Of a stretch of DNA of 64,000 bases, positions 8,596-17,824 are shown piece by piece. The notes beneath the pieces are model-generated. The model was not told the origin of the DNA, did no database searches, and saw only the letters and a program-made list of their open reading frames with translations. This DNA comes from Lachnospiraceae bacterium (GTDB lineage Bacteria; Bacillota; Clostridia; Lachnospirales; Lachnospiraceae). The stretch spans positions 62,001 to 126,000 of the forward strand of contig JAFRWW010000067.1 of the NCBI GenBank assembly GCA_017441585.1. Reading direction: 5' to 3'. The first letter of the stretch is position 1. Every line of letters starts with the position of its first letter. A program made the translations under genes and the position numbers.

Positions 8596-11500
8596 AAAAC
8601 ATCTATGTACTTGGGAGTGAGATCCTCTCCGTACTTCTCCTTTATCTTTTCTTTGAGTTCCTCTGTATCCACATCGCCTGAGGCCTTAACCTCGGCTTTA
8701 AGAACAAATATATTTTCTTCCACATCATAAACCATGAAGCAGAATGCTTTTTCTATACCGTCAAAGGATACAAGCGCCGCTTCTGCCGCCAGAAGATCCG
8801 TATACTTTCTGCCCTTAGATCCCTCTGAAAGCACCCTTCTGCCGGAGGTGTGCAAAAAGTCTACCGTATTGTCAGGAAGGACTCTGGCTATGAGCCCGGT
8901 ATTATAGATCATGCCGGGGCCGTAGGGATACTGCTGTGACTCAGTATACTCATCCGGCTCATAATTCATGATATACAAAGGTCCCCACGCACCGTAAGGT
9001 TTCTTTTTATAAATATCATCCAGCACGTAAAGCCTGATGGGCTCGTCATCCTCCACACCTGATATGATGGTCCTGCCCGCTGCCTTATGGAGTGCACCGG
9101 CCTTCACATACAGACCCTTGGGATATACCTCATTAGGCAGATGATATTTAAGCTTCCTGACAGAAGTCTCATCGATCATGGCCTTTAATACAGACTCAAA
9201 GCAAAGTACAAATATCTCGGCTATCTCGGGAGAGAATCTGTTCTTCCAATAGCGAAGCTCCACATAATATCCCCTGTCATCATACATCACCATGAGATGG
9301 AAAGGCAGTGAGTCCAGCTGCACATGAACTCTCTCGGTGTCTTCTCCCGGCATCTTGACATCCAGGATATCGCCCTGGAACTGGAAGAACATCTCCGACG
9401 CCCTGGACATGGGCGTCTTCGTCTTCATGGTCTGCAGTATCTGCTTACCGGTCTTCCTGATCAGCTCTTCCATGGTCTCGTGAGGTGTCACGGTGTACCT
9501 GGAGAAATATGTCAAAAACAGGGCACAGGCTATGCGGCTATAGCGGCTGTCCGTCCTGCCGCTGTGGATGGATGTACAGAACACATCATCCTCGCCGGAA
9601 AACAGGCTGACACAATAATTAAATGCCGCCACAAAATATGCGTTCTCGGATACGCCGTGCTCCCTGCCGTAATTGATGACATCCTTTCTGCCCAGAGACT
9701 CAAATCTACGCTTGATGGATGCATTGTCACCCTTTGTCAGATCTGCGTCGGGAGGATTCGTATTCAGGATGCTGCGGCTCATCTTTATGCCCTTCATAAG
9801 ACCATCCACATAACTGAGGTCATGTGCCCTCGATCCGTCCTTCATGGCCGCACAGGTCTCCAGCATGTATTCGAAACCGGTATAGTCCTTTTCACCCTCG
9901 AAGGGTTCACCGTCATATGCCTTCTTGAGATCCTCCATGATTATATTCATGGTCATGCCGTCACCCATGAAATGGGCCACGTCAAAGAATATATATTTAT
10001 GGGATTCGCTCTCCAGGAATTTGATATGCACCAAAGAAGGATCATTCCTGAAGTTAAAGCCCACTATGCTGTTTTGTATGATGCTCAGAGCATCCACTTC
10101 TTTTATCTGCTCCACAGGAATGTCCACCACCCTGTCATCCATCCTGTATACGCCGAAATATCCGGTCTCGGTAGGCTTCACCAAAGCTTTCAGTGTAGGA
10201 TGGGCGTCCAGCACCTTGTAAACAGCATTTTTAAGTCTGTCAAAATCGACATCCTTGCTCATACGGAATGAGAAAGGCAGATTACCCGTGGTATTACCGG
10301 GAATGACATAGGCGAAGTACATCTGCATGGAGGTGAGAGGATATACCTCCCTTACGGAAAGATCCACAGCAGGCTTTTTGTCCTGATTGTTAAAGAACTC
10401 CTCCAGAGCGATTATGGATGAATGATCCATAAGCTCTGACAAAGAGATCTTTTTATCCGTATTCTCCGCTATGTCGGAAAGGAAAAGGGTGGATCCCATG
10501 GAATCAAGACCTATCTCATAGAAATCATCATCAATGGAAAATTCCATGGTCCCCAGTTGTCTGGCCAGCAGATCAAAGAGAAGCTTTTGCAGATCTGTCT
10601 GAGGCGCTTTAAGTTTTTTCTTAAGCTGCTCCTGTTCATTGAGCTCTTCCACCACCTTTGATCTTATGATCTTTTTGGAAGCAGTCTTTACAAAAGGCCT
10701 GTTCCTCAGGATCATCTTTGTGATCTTCTGATAGGTGGTCAATTCCTCATTATGCTCTGCCATTATCCGGTCAAGTTCGGCCTGAATATCGGTAATGCCC
10801 TGAAGCTGCGCATACTCATAATTAGGATAAACCTGCGCCACTATCTTGTCGCCGTCACCGTAGACCACGATATCGCTTATGATCCTCTCGCCGTCAAATT
10901 TGGTTTCGATATACTCCGGAGAAACATTTTCCCCGTTGCTTAAGATTATGAGATTCTTGATACGTCCGTTAAGATACAGGAAATCCTCATCATCAATATA
11001 ACCGGTATCACCGGTCCTCAAAAATCCGTCCTCAGTGATAGTCTCTCCGGTAAGCTTCGGATCGTTATAGTATCCCAGCATCACCGAAGGGCTCTTTATC
11101 TGGATCTCTCCGTCCACTATCCTGATGATCGCACCCGTGACGGGATGTCCCACCGACGCCAGCTTATCCCTGCGCTCATAGTCGGGAGCCGATATCTTAG
11201 GCGAGCACTCGGACATACCGTAGCCCTGGGCCACATTTATGCCCACCTTAAGGAGCTGCTCGGAGAGTTCGGGAGAAAGATACCCGCCGCCGCTCACTAT
11301 GCGGTTCAGTCTGCCGCCGAAAACCTTTGTCTTTATTTCATTTATATCATCGTCGGGATTCTGCTGCTGCATTATCCTGACACGGTTTACCAGGACCTTT
11401 GCCATCATGGGCACCGCCCTCATCACCGTGGGTTCAAAAAGCTGCAGGTAATACAGGAGTTTAGCTGTATCCTCGCACTGGCACAGTGTAGAACCGTACC

Positions 11501-12185
11501 TCAATACCATGAGCAGATCACCCGAGATGCAGAATATATGATGAATAGGGAGTACATTAAGACATACCTCCCTCTGATCGTCCGAGCTGAACAGATTATC
11601 TATGAGATTAGCATGGGAAAGCATGACGCCCTTGCTCACTCCGGTGGTCCCGGAAGTAAAAATGATGAGAGCGCACTTATCCTTATTTACCCGCCAGTCG
11701 ATATGCGAGCCTCTGTAAACCCTGTGTATCATGGGCACACAGCGCATATTCTTGATTGACTGAAGAGCTATATATCTTTTAATAAATGGACATTTTTCCT
11801 TGAGAATATCAAGATATGAGCCAAATTCTATGTCGATGAAAAGTATATCCGTATCCGACCGTTTCAATGAATCCACCAGATTGTCTATACTCATCTGTAC
11901 GTCCAGGGGGATGGCCACTCCTCCCGCACAAGGGACACCCATAAGGACTGTCAGATACTCATAGCTGGTCCTGCCCAGTATCGCCGCATGGGTATCATGT
12001 CCGTATTTCTCATTTTGTTCCCTTATATAGCCGGCTACGGCAAATACGTCTCCAGCGTATGTGCCGTAGCCTTTTTCAAAAATCGTATCATCCTTTTCGA
12101 ACCTGTAAAAGACCCGGTTCTCAAATTCTTTTCTTGTTCTTTCAATAAGATCGGGCAGGGTTTTTGTATTATTGTATGTGATCAT
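8592..12185 (-). CDS. NRPS-like adenylation-carrier-condensation protein with a partial second adenylation tail
   Basis: 1197 aa. Residues 1-510 are an AMP-forming acyl/aminoacyl ligase: FTSGTTGVSKGVMLS (about 176-190), GYGMSECSP, LRTGDTGYID and GRIKNLIILSNGENVSPEYIE, with KTASKK supplying the late lysine; it resembles fatty acyl-CoA ligases more than amino-acid-selecting domains. Residues about 525-600 are a carrier domain with the phosphopantetheine site GLDSMGS. Residues about 610-1010 are a condensation/acyltransferase fold whose HHxxxDG motif reads AHFMGDG, keeping the catalytic second His. The last 190 residues resemble only the end of an adenylation domain (MIYNTGLIARVLPDNTV), so they are probably non-catalytic. 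GGGGGA precedes the start. It probably loads an acyl group and joins it to an acceptor; the product is unknown. Confidence 0.85.
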   Translation of the reverse strand: MITYNNTKTLPDLIERTRKEFENRVFYRFEKDDTIFEKGYGTYAGDVFAVAGYIREQNEKYGHDTHAAILGRTSYEYLTVLMGVPCAGGVAIPLDVQMSIDNLVDSLKRSDTDILFIDIEFGSYLDILKEKCPFIKRYIALQSIKNMRCVPMIHRVYRGSHIDWRVNKDKCALIIFTSGTTGVSKGVMLSHANLIDNLFSSDDQREVCLNVLPIHHIFCISGDLLMVLRYGSTLCQCEDTAKLLYYLQLFEPTVMRAVPMMAKVLVNRVRIMQQQNPDDDINEIKTKVFGGRLNRIVSGGGYLSPELSEQLLKVGINVAQGYGMSECSPKISAPDYERRDKLASVGHPVTGAIIRIVDGEIQIKSPSVMLGYYNDPKLTGETITEDGFLRTGDTGYIDDEDFLYLNGRIKNLIILSNGENVSPEYIETKFDGERIISDIVVYGDGDKIVAQVYPNYEYAQLQGITDIQAELDRIMAEHNEELTTYQKITKMILRNRPFVKTASKKIIRSKVVEELNEQEQLKKKLKAPQTDLQKLLFDLLARQLGTMEFSIDDDFYEIGLDSMGSTLFLSDIAENTDKKISLSELMDHSSIIALEEFFNNQDKKPAVDLSVREVYPLTSMQMYFAYVIPGNTTGNLPFSFRMSKDVDFDRLKNAVYKVLDAHPTLKALVKPTETGYFGVYRMDDRVVDIPVEQIKEVDALSIIQNSIVGFNFRNDPSLVHIKFLESESHKYIFFDVAHFMGDGMTMNIIMEDLKKAYDGEPFEGEKDYTGFEYMLETCAAMKDGSRAHDLSYVDGLMKGIKMSRSILNTNPPDADLTKGDNASIKRRFESLGRKDVINYGREHGVSENAYFVAAFNYCVSLFSGEDDVFCTSIHSGRTDSRYSRIACALFLTYFSRYTVTPHETMEELIRKTGKQILQTMKTKTPMSRASEMFFQFQGDILDVKMPGEDTERVHVQLDSLPFHLMVMYDDRGYYVELRYWKNRFSPEIAEIFVLCFESVLKAMIDETSVRKLKYHLPNEVYPKGLYVKAGALHKAAGRTIISGVEDDEPIRLYVLDDIYKKKPYGAWGPLYIMNYEPDEYTESQQYPYGPGMIYNTGLIARVLPDNTVDFLHTSGRRVLSEGSKGRKYTDLLAAEAALVSFDGIEKAFCFMVYDVEENIFVLKAEVKASGDVDTEELKEKIKEKYGEDLTPKYIDVL

Positions 12186-12234
12186 ACTTGCAAGTCCCCC
12201 AATAAAAACCTTAAAATACCAAAAATGACCGTTA

Positions 12235-12639
12235 TCAGCCCACTACTGCCTTATACAGCTCGGATACAGCTACCGAATATATTCTGTCCACGCTTATGAT
12301 GCGGTCCAGGACGCCGGGCTTAACTCCTATGCCGTTAGCGATACGCTCCAGCATACGTCTTTCGGCGCCATCAAAGCTTCCGTCTATCTTTAACAGGCCG
12401 TAAAGCTCAAAGATCATGATATTTTTCTCAACGTCCGTCACATCGGGAGCCACCTTTGCCATGAGCTCATCCAGTTCCTGATCGGGATCGGGGATATTCT
12501 CAGGGATACCCATCTCGCGGCAGAATGCGCTGAGCAGAGAAATTTCTGACTCTGCGAACTCACCGTCCGCCCATGAAGCATGCACACACAGATCGAGGAA
12601 ATGCTTCTTACCCGTATCAGATAATCTACTTAAAAACAT
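12235..12639 (-). CDS. TerB-like / tellurite-resistance-family small protein
   Basis: 134 aa from the ATG at 12639, chosen because AAGGAGGG lies just upstream; the frame continues 69 bases further but without a site. The all-alpha sequence has two similar halves, each with an acidic DG motif (HASWADGEFAESEI and LLKIDGSFDGAERR), the layout of TerB/DjlA-like metal-binding domains. No membrane segment. It lies 49 bp upstream of the adenylation/condensation gene and may be the first gene of that operon. The function of stand-alone TerB domains is poorly known; family assignment is by pattern only. Confidence 0.6.
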   Translation of the reverse strand: MFLSRLSDTGKKHFLDLCVHASWADGEFAESEISLLSAFCREMGIPENIPDPDQELDELMAKVAPDVTDVEKNIMIFELYGLLKIDGSFDGAERRMLERIANGIGVKPGVLDRIISVDRIYSVAVSELYKAVVG

Positions 12640-12745
12640 AACTACACCCTCCTTACTCACTTTTATATCCCGACTGTAAAAACAGCCTATTTGATAACAT
12701 TTTACCAAAACTTAGGGCTGTTGAAAAGTATTATTTGTAAAATAA

Positions 12746-12774
12746 CGGCCCAAACCCCTTCAGGGTCTGAGCCG
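12746..12774 (-). terminator. Hairpin terminator downstream of the GltA-like gene
   Basis: On the minus strand CGGCTCAGACCC and GGGTTTGGGCCG can pair (with G-U pairs) around a small loop, followed by TTATTTT. It lies about 94 bases after the stop at 12868 and ends the polyferredoxin-PFOR-GltA unit before the TerB-like gene. Confidence 0.6.
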
Positions 12775-12867
12775 CTTTTGATAATCATTCACCAGGATGA
12801 TGAACAAACATCATCAGTCCGGCATTGTCATGCTGAACCAAATATATTACAAACCACCCTTAGGATA

Positions 12868-14235
12868 TCAGTTTACCTTGAGATACTCCGAGATGGCGAT
12901 GGCCGCTTTCTTACCGGCGCCCATGGCGCTGATGACGGTCTTGGGTCCGGTGACGGTGTCGCCGCCGGCGTATACGCCCTTTCTGGAAGTGGCGAAGGTA
13001 TCATCATCCACGGTGATGTAACCCTTGCCGTCGGAGATTTTCACGCCATCCGCGCACTCATTGTCACTGCCGTTTCCGATAGCTTCTATGATGCAGTCCA
13101 CATCCAGGGTAAACTCGGAATCCTTTACGGGCACGGGACTTCTGCGGCCCGACTCGTCGGGATCGGACAGGAACATTTTCTGACACTTGAGTCCGCTGAC
13201 CTTGCCTTCCTTTGCGATAACCTCCAAAGGTCCCGTCAGATACATGAACTCGATGCCCTCATCCATGGCCTCGTGGATCTCGGAAGGATCTGCGGGCATT
13301 TCGTTCAGAGACCTGCGGTATACGATATATACCTTCTCTGCCTTGGGACATCTCATGGCTGCGCGGCAGGCGTCCATGGCCACATTTCCGCCGCCGATGA
13401 CAGCGATCTTCTTAGCCTCGGAGAGCACGCCCTCGATATTGATCTTGCTAAGGAAATCAGCCGCCGAGATCACACCCTCGGAGTCGGATCCGGGTATGCC
13501 CAGCTTTGAAGGCTTACCTGCGCCATTGCCTATGAATACTGCATTGAATCCCTGCTTCTCCAGCAGATCATCCAAGGTAAAGTCACGGCCCAGGGCCTTG
13601 CCTGTCTCGATATGCACGCCCTTTGAATTCAGGCTGTATATCTCCAGTTCCAGGATCTCCTTGGGGAGTCTGAACTCAGGGATTCCGTAAGCCAGCACGC
13701 CGCCCAGGATGTTTTCCTTCTCAAAAATGGTGACCTCATATCCCAGGTCTGCCAGATCTCCCGCGCAGGTTATGCCTGCAGGGCCCGAACCTACCACAGC
13801 CACCTTGTAGCCATTGAGTTTTATATCCCTGGGAGCATCCTTATCTTTATGATGCCTGTGCCAGTCTGCCACGAATCTCTCCAGTGCGCCGATGGAAACG
13901 GGCTTGCCCTTCTTTCCTCTCACACATGCGCCTTCGCACTGCAGATACTGGGGGCACACACGTCCGCATACAGCGGGAAGAGTGGTAGTCTGCTTGAGGA
14001 TCTGATAAGCCTCCTCAAATTCCCCTTCCGAAACCTTAGCTATAAAGTCGGGAATATGATTATGCACGGGGCAGCCCACCATCATGCAGGGCTTCTTGCG
14101 GCATTTAAGGCAGCGCATAGCCTCATGTATAGCCATTTCCTCTGTGTAACCGGTGGTAACCTCATTGAAGTTTTTATTCCTTACCTGAGGATCCTGCTCC
14201 GGCATAACAGTTTTTGTTCTGGTCATATTAATCAT
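12868..14235 (-). CDS. gltA: NADPH-dependent glutamate synthase small-subunit-like flavoprotein (GltA/NfnB/SudA family)
   Basis: 455 aa. The N-terminal 110 residues carry cysteines for iron-sulfur clusters (CLKCRKKPCMMVGCPV and CGRVCPQYLQCEGACV). Two Rossmann motifs follow: VVGSGPAGITCAGDL for FAD and VIGGGNVAMDACRA for NADP(H), and a C-terminal GVYAGGDTVTG FAD motif. No glutamate synthase large subunit is in the window. The gene lies 61 bp downstream of PFOR, so it may connect reduced ferredoxin with NADPH, as in ferredoxin:NADP oxidoreductases of this family, although the partner NfnA-type subunit is absent here. A ribosome binding site GGAGG precedes the start. Whether it makes glutamate or moves electrons cannot be told from sequence. 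Confidence 0.85.
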   Translation of the reverse strand: MINMTRTKTVMPEQDPQVRNKNFNEVTTGYTEEMAIHEAMRCLKCRKKPCMMVGCPVHNHIPDFIAKVSEGEFEEAYQILKQTTTLPAVCGRVCPQYLQCEGACVRGKKGKPVSIGALERFVADWHRHHKDKDAPRDIKLNGYKVAVVGSGPAGITCAGDLADLGYEVTIFEKENILGGVLAYGIPEFRLPKEILELEIYSLNSKGVHIETGKALGRDFTLDDLLEKQGFNAVFIGNGAGKPSKLGIPGSDSEGVISAADFLSKINIEGVLSEAKKIAVIGGGNVAMDACRAAMRCPKAEKVYIVYRRSLNEMPADPSEIHEAMDEGIEFMYLTGPLEVIAKEGKVSGLKCQKMFLSDPDESGRRSPVPVKDSEFTLDVDCIIEAIGNGSDNECADGVKISDGKGYITVDDDTFATSRKGVYAGGDTVTGPKTVISAMGAGKKAAIAISEYLKVN

Positions 14236-14257
14236 AACATATATCCTCCAATGTAAA

Positions 14258-14288
14258 GCCCCCTCATCTCAGTCTGAGATCCGAGGGC
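14258..14288 (-). promoter_or_regulatory. Long intercistronic stem-loop between PFOR and GltA-like genes
   Basis: Minus-strand GCCCTCGGATCTCA and TGAGATGAGGGGGC pair around a GAC loop, a stem of about 13 base pairs. It starts 9 bases after the nifJ stop and ends about 23 bases before the next ATG. Only TTTA follows, so it is a weak terminator; it may set the ratio of the two products by partial termination or by protecting the upstream RNA end. Confidence 0.55.
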
Positions 14289-14296
14289 ACTTCCTC

Positions 14297-17200
14297 TTAA
14301 ACCTTTGACCGAAGCACCAGTGTCTCGTATCTTTCCTTGGCCTCTTCCTCCTGTTTTGCAAACAGGCTTTCCGCCTGCTCGGGGAACTTAAGCTTAAGTG
14401 AATTATATCTCACCTCGCCCATCAGGAAATCACGATAGTTTTCAGTTGCCTTGCCGCTGTCGATAGACAGGGGATTGAGTCCCTTATCTGCCAGATCGGG
14501 ATTGAATCTCAAAAGATTCCAGTAACCTGATCTCACAGCATTCCTCATCTCAAGCATGGACTTATTCATACCTGCCTTCACGCCGTGATTGATACAAGGT
14601 GCATATGCAATGATGAGTGAAGGTCCGTCATAAGCCTCGGCTTCTCTAAGAGCCTGAAGTGTCTGGGCGGGATTTGCTCCCATTGCGATCTGAGCTACAT
14701 AGATGTAACCGTATGCCATGGCTATCTGAGCCAGATCCTTCTTCTTTACCCTCTTGCCGGAGGCTGCGAATTTAGCCACAGCTCCGGTGGGCGTAGCCTT
14801 GGAAGACTGTCCGCCTGTATTGGAATAAACCTCGGTGTCAAATACGAGAACATTTACATTTTCGCCGGAAGCCAGCACATGATCCAGTCCGCCGTATCCA
14901 ATGTCATATGCCCAGCCGTCTCCACCGAATATCCACATGGAAGGCTTGATGAGCATGTCGGCATTTTCTACCACATAAGCCGCATTCTTGTCCACACTTG
15001 CCAGTTCCTTACACTTCTCCAGGAGCATCTCCCCGGTGATCTTTGACGCATTGCCGTCATCCATGAACCTGAGCCAGTTCTCGGCTGCCACCTTGACATC
15101 CTCCTGGTCCTTGATCTGCTCTACAGCACTCTTGAGGGCGTCTCTCCTTGCCTTCACTGCCGTCTGCATACCGAAGCCAAACTCCGCATTATCCTCAAAG
15201 AGGGAATTCGCCCAAGCAGGTCCCTTGCCGTCTTTATTGACAGTGTAAGGGGTGGAAGGTGCCGAGCAGCCCCAGATCATACTGCAGCCCGTGGCATTCG
15301 CCACATACATCCTGTCGCCGAAGAGCTGTGTCACCAGCTTCGCATAAGGTGACTCACCACAGCCGGGACAAGCACCTGAGAATTCCATGAGAGGCTGTAC
15401 AAACTGTGAGCCCTTTACGGTGTCGGGTGTGAAAGGCACATCACGATCCTCGTTGTGAACAGTGGCAAAGAGTCTGTCAAACTTAGCCTGCTCTTTTTCC
15501 ATAAAGTCCGTATCAGTGGCTGCCATCTCGATAGCCTTTTTACGTGCGGGACATACATTTGCACAAGAGCCGCAGCCGGTGCAATCCTTGGCCGAGAAGC
15601 CCAGTACAAAATACTTGTCCTTGGCGCCCTTCATGGGCTTGGCGTCGGGATAGCTCCTGGCCTCCTCCTCTGTGAGGACGAATGGTCTGATCACGCCGTG
15701 AGGGCATACCAGAGAGCACATATTACACTGCATACAGTTTCCGGAACACCAGTGAGGCAGGTCCGCAGCCACGCCGCGCTTTTCATATGCGGCGGTACCT
15801 GAAGGCAGCATGCCGTTTGCGGTCTCCACAAATACCGAAACTGGACAGTTATCGCCGGTCAGAGTATTGGTGGGAACCAGTATATCATTCAGGTAATCCG
15901 TGTGGAATTTATCCCTGCCTACCAGCTTTGCGGGAGCGGGATCATCGGGAACACTCTTCCAGCTTTCGGGAACAGTCACCTCATGTACGCTCTCCACGCC
16001 GCCGTCTACTGCGGCACAGTTCATATCCACTATATTCTGACCCTTTTTCTTATAGGTCTTTTCGATGGCGTCCTTCATATAGCCCACCGCATCGTTTATA
16101 TCTATGATCTGTGCGATCTTAAAGTATGCGGCCTGCAGCACCGAATTGGTACGGCGTGCCCCCAGGCCCACTTTTTTGGCTATATCCACGGCATCGCAGG
16201 TGTAGAATTTGATATTATTATTTGCTATATATCTCTTTACGGCTGCGGGCAGATGCTCCTCCAGCTCCTCATCGGACCATACGCAGTTAAGGAGGAAGGA
16301 TCCACCGGGCTTCACGTCCTGCACCATCTCATATTTGGTGAGGTATGAGCTGTTATGACAGGCCACGAAATCCGCCTGCTTTACATAGTAGGAGGACTTT
16401 ATGGGCTTGTCACCGAACCTCAGATGGGAAATGGTCACGCCGCCGGACTTCTTTGAATCATACTGGAAATATGCCTGAACATACTGATCCGTATGATCAC
16501 CGATTATCTTGACAGAGTTTTTGTTGGCGCCGACGGTACCATCAGCTCCCAGACCCCAGAACTTGCAGGCCTTTGTACCCTCGGGAGCCACATCAGGATT
16601 GGAGGTGACAGGGAGGGACAGATGTGTCACATCATCATTGATGGACAGGGTAAACTCCTTCTTGGGAGAATCGCTCCAGAGATTCTCAAAGGCAGCCTGT
16701 ATATCCCCGGGCTGTACATCCTTAGAACCGAGGCCGTAACGTCCGCCTGCTATAAAGCAATCCTTCCACTTTGAATCACGAAGTGCCGAGCAGATATCCA
16801 GATACAGAGGCTCGCCTATACTTCCTGGCTCTTTTGTACGATCCAGGACAGCTATCTTCTTAACAGTCTCGGGGATCACTTTAAGCAGATAATCCGTGGA
16901 AAAAGGTCTGTACAGATGTACTTCCACGATACCTGTCTTTTTGCCCCCGGCATTGAGATAATCGATAACCTCTTCCGCCGCGTCACACACGCTGCCCATA
17001 GCTACCAGTATCTCGGTGGCATCGGGAGCGCCGTAATAATTGAAAGGCTTATAATCGGTGCCTGCCTTGGCATTGATCATATCCATATATTTTGCCACGA
17101 TATCTGCCGTCGCATTATAGGCAGGGTTACATGCCTCTCTGTGCTGGAAGAAGGTCTCGGGCTGTTCTGCGGAGCCTAAAAGGTGGGGATGATTGGGATT

Positions 17201-17824
17201 CAGAGCATTTGCCCTGAAAGCCTTTACCGCATCCCAGTTCACCATTTCCTTGAGCTCGTCATAATCCCAGATCTCGATCTTCTGATACTCATGGGAAGTA
17301 CGGAAGCCGTCGAAGAAATGCATCATAGGCAGATGTCCGTCGATGGTAGCCAGATGTGCCACCGCCGCCAGATCCATGACCTGCTGCACATTATTGGAGC
17401 AAAGCATGGCAAAACCGGTCTGTCTGCAGCTCATGACGTCCGAATGATCTCCGAAAATGGAGAGGGCATGGGATGCCAGGGCTCTTGCAGCCACATGGAA
17501 AACCGTAGGCGTCTGCTCACCTGCCAGCTTATACATATTGGGGATCATCAGCAGAAGTCCCTGTGAAGCGGTAAAGGTGGTGGTATAAGCACCTGCCGTG
17601 ATAGCTCCGTGAACCGCACCTGCAGCGCCGCCCTCGGACTCCATCTCTATGATCTTTACCGTCTCTCCGAATATATTTTTACGTCCCTGTGACTCCCACT
17701 CATCCATGCTCTCTGCCATGGGTGATGAAGGGGTTATGGGATAGATGGCGGAAACCTCGGAAAAGGCGTAGGCCACATGAGCTGCCGCCGTGTTTCCGTC
17801 CATAGTCTTTAACTTTCTACTCAT
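14297..17824 (-). CDS. nifJ: Pyruvate:ferredoxin (flavodoxin) oxidoreductase
   Basis: 1175 aa, the full single-chain PFOR. It oxidises pyruvate with CoA to acetyl-CoA and CO2 and reduces ferredoxin, the central energy step of clostridial fermentation. Visible: N-terminal thiamine-pyrophosphate/transketolase-like domain (EVSAIYPITPSSPMAE), two 4Fe-4S ferredoxin motifs (CMQCNMCSLVCPHG and CTGCGSCANVCPAR) near residues 690-760, the FSGACPGCGE cluster cysteines and the C-terminal TPP-binding GDGWAYDIGYGG with DTEVYSNTGGQ. AGGAGG precedes the ATG. The ATG overlaps the stop of the upstream polyferredoxin gene by 4 bases, so the two are translated together, and that protein is the likely electron partner. 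Confidence 0.97.
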   Translation of the reverse strand: MSRKLKTMDGNTAAAHVAYAFSEVSAIYPITPSSPMAESMDEWESQGRKNIFGETVKIIEMESEGGAAGAVHGAITAGAYTTTFTASQGLLLMIPNMYKLAGEQTPTVFHVAARALASHALSIFGDHSDVMSCRQTGFAMLCSNNVQQVMDLAAVAHLATIDGHLPMMHFFDGFRTSHEYQKIEIWDYDELKEMVNWDAVKAFRANALNPNHPHLLGSAEQPETFFQHREACNPAYNATADIVAKYMDMINAKAGTDYKPFNYYGAPDATEILVAMGSVCDAAEEVIDYLNAGGKKTGIVEVHLYRPFSTDYLLKVIPETVKKIAVLDRTKEPGSIGEPLYLDICSALRDSKWKDCFIAGGRYGLGSKDVQPGDIQAAFENLWSDSPKKEFTLSINDDVTHLSLPVTSNPDVAPEGTKACKFWGLGADGTVGANKNSVKIIGDHTDQYVQAYFQYDSKKSGGVTISHLRFGDKPIKSSYYVKQADFVACHNSSYLTKYEMVQDVKPGGSFLLNCVWSDEELEEHLPAAVKRYIANNNIKFYTCDAVDIAKKVGLGARRTNSVLQAAYFKIAQIIDINDAVGYMKDAIEKTYKKKGQNIVDMNCAAVDGGVESVHEVTVPESWKSVPDDPAPAKLVGRDKFHTDYLNDILVPTNTLTGDNCPVSVFVETANGMLPSGTAAYEKRGVAADLPHWCSGNCMQCNMCSLVCPHGVIRPFVLTEEEARSYPDAKPMKGAKDKYFVLGFSAKDCTGCGSCANVCPARKKAIEMAATDTDFMEKEQAKFDRLFATVHNEDRDVPFTPDTVKGSQFVQPLMEFSGACPGCGESPYAKLVTQLFGDRMYVANATGCSMIWGCSAPSTPYTVNKDGKGPAWANSLFEDNAEFGFGMQTAVKARRDALKSAVEQIKDQEDVKVAAENWLRFMDDGNASKITGEMLLEKCKELASVDKNAAYVVENADMLIKPSMWIFGGDGWAYDIGYGGLDHVLASGENVNVLVFDTEVYSNTGGQSSKATPTGAVAKFAASGKRVKKKDLAQIAMAYGYIYVAQIAMGANPAQTLQALREAEAYDGPSLIIAYAPCINHGVKAGMNKSMLEMRNAVRSGYWNLLRFNPDLADKGLNPLSIDSGKATENYRDFLMGEVRYNSLKLKFPEQAESLFAKQEEEAKERYETLVLRSKV

